Assembly: GCF_014805625.2 (NCBI RefSeq)
Contig: NW_023998416.1
Coordinates: forward strand, 16,941,648 to 17,005,647
Direction of reading: 5' to 3'
From: Glossina fuscipes
Lineage: Eukaryota; Arthropoda; Insecta; Diptera; Glossinidae
Length of the DNA: 64,000 bases
Below, piece by piece: positions 61,501-64,000 of the stretch. How positions within the stretch are numbered: position 1 is the stretch's first letter; every line of letters begins with the position of its first letter. A program made the position numbers and the translations under genes. Below the pieces are notes generated by a model that was not told where the DNA came from, ran no database searches, and was given only the letters and a program-made list of their open reading frames with translations.

Positions 61501-62590
61501 AAATTTCACCGGGGTCTACGACGGGGCAGAGTCTTCATACAAAGCGTAGTAGTTCAACTCGTATATAGCTTATATGAGGCATATTGTCCGATATTGTCAA
61601 TATAAGATATTAAAGACCTCACGCGTGTGCAAGCGAAAGATCAACTACTCACATAGTCTTTATACTTTGACTTAGAGCCCTACTCCGAGCAATATTCACC
61701 ATAAAATTTTCCGATATTAACTGTATTGTAAGGCAAAGCTGTTTAGTCACGAAAACTGCAAACAAAAAATGCTTTGGGATTAATAACATCTCTCTCTCTC
61801 TCTCTCAGGATAGATTTGTTAGAATATATTGGTCGAGACTATTTACCTTCTACATCTCCGCACAGTTTCGGTAAAGTTTGGGAATTTCGCCTAATCGGAC
61901 AGACATCAACCTTTTCGCCATAGACAATGCTTTCGTGAGCGAATCTGAAAATTGCAAAGACTGAATCGCTTGATGGCCAAGATCGGTTTGTTTTAGGAAA
62001 ATGCATATATATAATGGTGATTGCGCAGATAGCTATAGACAGTATGAAACTTCTATTTTTTGAAAAAGATTTGCGAATGGGATTAAACCGTTTTCTTTTA
62101 ATTATATGACTATCATCACGGCCACCAAACCTTCGGTTCGAATCGTTGTAAACACTCAGAAAATTGCCTTAAGGTCCCGTTTGTAATTCATTAGAGCCGC
62201 AGCACGCTTGTCTGCTGCAGTATACATCACTAGTGATTAATTCCTTTCTTTTTGTTACTCTGCCCTTTACTTGCGACATATGTACGTATGTGCATATACA
62301 TATATCTTTTTGTATAATTAAGTATATTTGTAATTGTTGAAATTATCTTAAATATTAAGAAAAAAAAAAAAAAAAACAAAAAAATAAAAAGACAACGACG
62401 ATCATTTTTATTACTAAATGAAGAAAACTTATCTGGTATAGCATGTCATCATGGTACAACCGGTTAAGTGAACAAAAATTAAAAAAAAAGAGGAAAGCAA
62501 AAATATCACCTCTCTTTTGTTGGATGTCTTTGATGCAGAAAGCATCTTTATGCCAACACATATAAACAGATGTGTTTATGCACATATATA

Positions 62591-62636
<46 letters not shown>

Positions 62637-64000
62637 CAAGTTAACATGGCATTGCTTTAACAAATAAATCTGTTTTTTCGCTCTGCTCTTCTTCATCTTC
62701 TTCTTCTTGTTACTTTTTGTAATACTGTTGTGTGTTGTGTGCCTTTGTTGTCTATAATCCTCAATTACCATGTTTTTTTTATTTTTTTTTTATCTATCCA
62801 TTGGGTCCATATATATGTATGTATGCAGTCACTTGCACGCTTACATGAAGAGCTGCTAAAGTATATTCACTTTTTTTTTTTTGAATTTTTTTCCCTTATT
62901 CAAGTTGTTTGGTCGTTTTGGGATATTGATGCAGCCACAGTTTCTTTCTCAGGTTCGTTCAGTTCCTGGCATGCTTTTAATTTGCAATTACCGACGGGAA
63001 CATGTAACCAGCAAATGTACAATAAATCATGGTGGGAGCAAGTAACAAACAACAACGTTAAAAGAGGAATTCACAAAAAAAAAAAAAGAAAGAAAGGCAG
63101 AATTGTAATAAAAAAAGAAAACGCGTAATATCAACAATAACAACAACAATAAAAAAAAAAAAAAACGACAACAACTATAATAAGATGCAATATTTTTTAT
63201 AAGCGCAAAAAACAAAAAAAAAAAAAAAACAAGTAAAACAAAGTGTTGTCGTCGCGTAATTTCGAATAAGAAAAATTCATACACAGCAATCAAACAAACA
63301 AACACATGTATCACCATAGAGATGTATATATGCATGTATGGATGTAGTGTATTTGTATAGGCATATGTGTGCGATGCACTGTAGTAGAATTGAAAAATAA
63401 TCGTAAAAGCTGAAAAAGAAAGAAAACGACAGATTCGTACACATGCACTCACATAGACAGTAAGCAGAGAGACAACTGTGAAAATGATTTTATTTTGCAA
63501 GTATTTGACTATGAAATGTAAATGGAATTTGGTCAGTGGCGGGGTCAGGCGAAGGCAAAATCTATGGAGAAAAGTTGGGAATAAATAGGCTCACATCACG
63601 TATACATATCTAGAAGACTAACGTGCTTATATGCAGTTATATAAGCAAAAATAAGAAAAAAAACAAAAAAAAAAAACACACACACACACACACACTAATA
63701 AATATATATATATATATACATATAAATATATATATATATATATATATACACGTGTACATAGATGAAACAACTCTGGGTGCTTAGGTTCTCTTCTTTCTAA
63801 AGAAAAAAAAAAAAAATAAAGAAAAGAAAAAAACAAAATGAATTAAATCATGAGAAATATACTCGTTATAGTGTATCATGTGTGTATTGTGATTGATATT
63901 CTTACTGTATACTACTCATACTTTGGACATTTGCCTACGTATGTTCGTGTGTTCCTAAACGTTTAACATATGCAATTGAGTGTAATGTGTGTTGTTTGTT
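61501..64000. other. AT-rich stretch with simple repeats
   Basis: A TC run near 61,788-61,806, (TA)n at about 62,594-62,633, a CA run at 63,676-63,695, further (TA)n at 63,701-63,750 and many A or T homopolymers. No supported gene; the 132-codon and 157-codon frames at 62,730-63,128 and 63,027-63,500 overlap on opposite strands and are low-complexity Phe/Lys-rich. Confidence 0.45.

Noticed and set aside
62130..62145. CGGTTCGAATCG resembling a tRNA B-box
   Set aside because: No A-box or foldable tRNA upstream and no second copy of the surrounding sequence was noticed.
63027..63500. 157-codon minus-strand frame
   Set aside because: Phe/Leu-rich translation of A-runs and microsatellite DNA, overlapped by another low-complexity frame on the plus strand.

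Overview
This window is nuclear DNA of a higher dipteran fly (Brachycera; a tephritid-like fly is plausible but not proven). It is AT-rich and full of microsatellites and decayed transposons. The spliced genes have short GT-AG introns, and the recognisable proteins read most like Drosophila orthologues. There is no operon structure, CRISPR array or bacterial feature. From memory, Rab5 and bsf both lie on chromosome arm 2L of D. melanogaster (Muller element B), which would suit one ancestral arm.

Layout. 1-5.8 kb: repeats, a mariner relic and the probable 3' flank of Rab5. 5.8-8.7 kb: Rab5 (minus), four coding exons reconstructed to 222 aa. 8.7-25.8 kb: a long intergenic or 5'-UTR-intron tract with many copies of one unclassified repeat ('family A'), a tRNA-derived SINE, a Tc1 relic, a BED zinc-finger relic and a few unconvincing small ORFs. 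25.9-35.5 kb: three tandem plus-strand paralogues of the EFHB/CFAP21 family (axonemal microtubule inner protein), each with three exons and identical intron phases, 489, 484 and 504 aa. 35.7-36.3 kb: two leucine-rich-repeat gene fragments meeting head-on, one from flightless I (minus) and one FBXL/AMN1-like (plus). 37.1-40.8 kb: ncm/CWC22 (minus), two exons, 1147 aa. 42.8-48.8 kb: bsf/LRPPRC (minus), eight exons, 1417 aa. 49.9-50.7 kb: a dead LINE reverse transcriptase. 51.2-52.7 kb: a decayed, unidentified multi-exon coding region. 53.9-55.3 kb: a family A repeat, a SINE and a pseudogene of a PLP-dependent (Csad/black-like) decarboxylase. 55.4-64 kb: mostly simple-sequence DNA with one candidate exon and a mariner relic.

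The functional genes are independent housekeeping genes (endosome fusion, splicing/EJC loading, mitochondrial mRNA stability) plus the EFHB-like cluster, which probably serves the sperm flagellum. The most unusual content is the tandem EFHB triplication with eroded EF-hand loops, the density of broken copies of other genes (flightless I, an FBXL, a decarboxylase and an unidentified gene), and the family A repeat.
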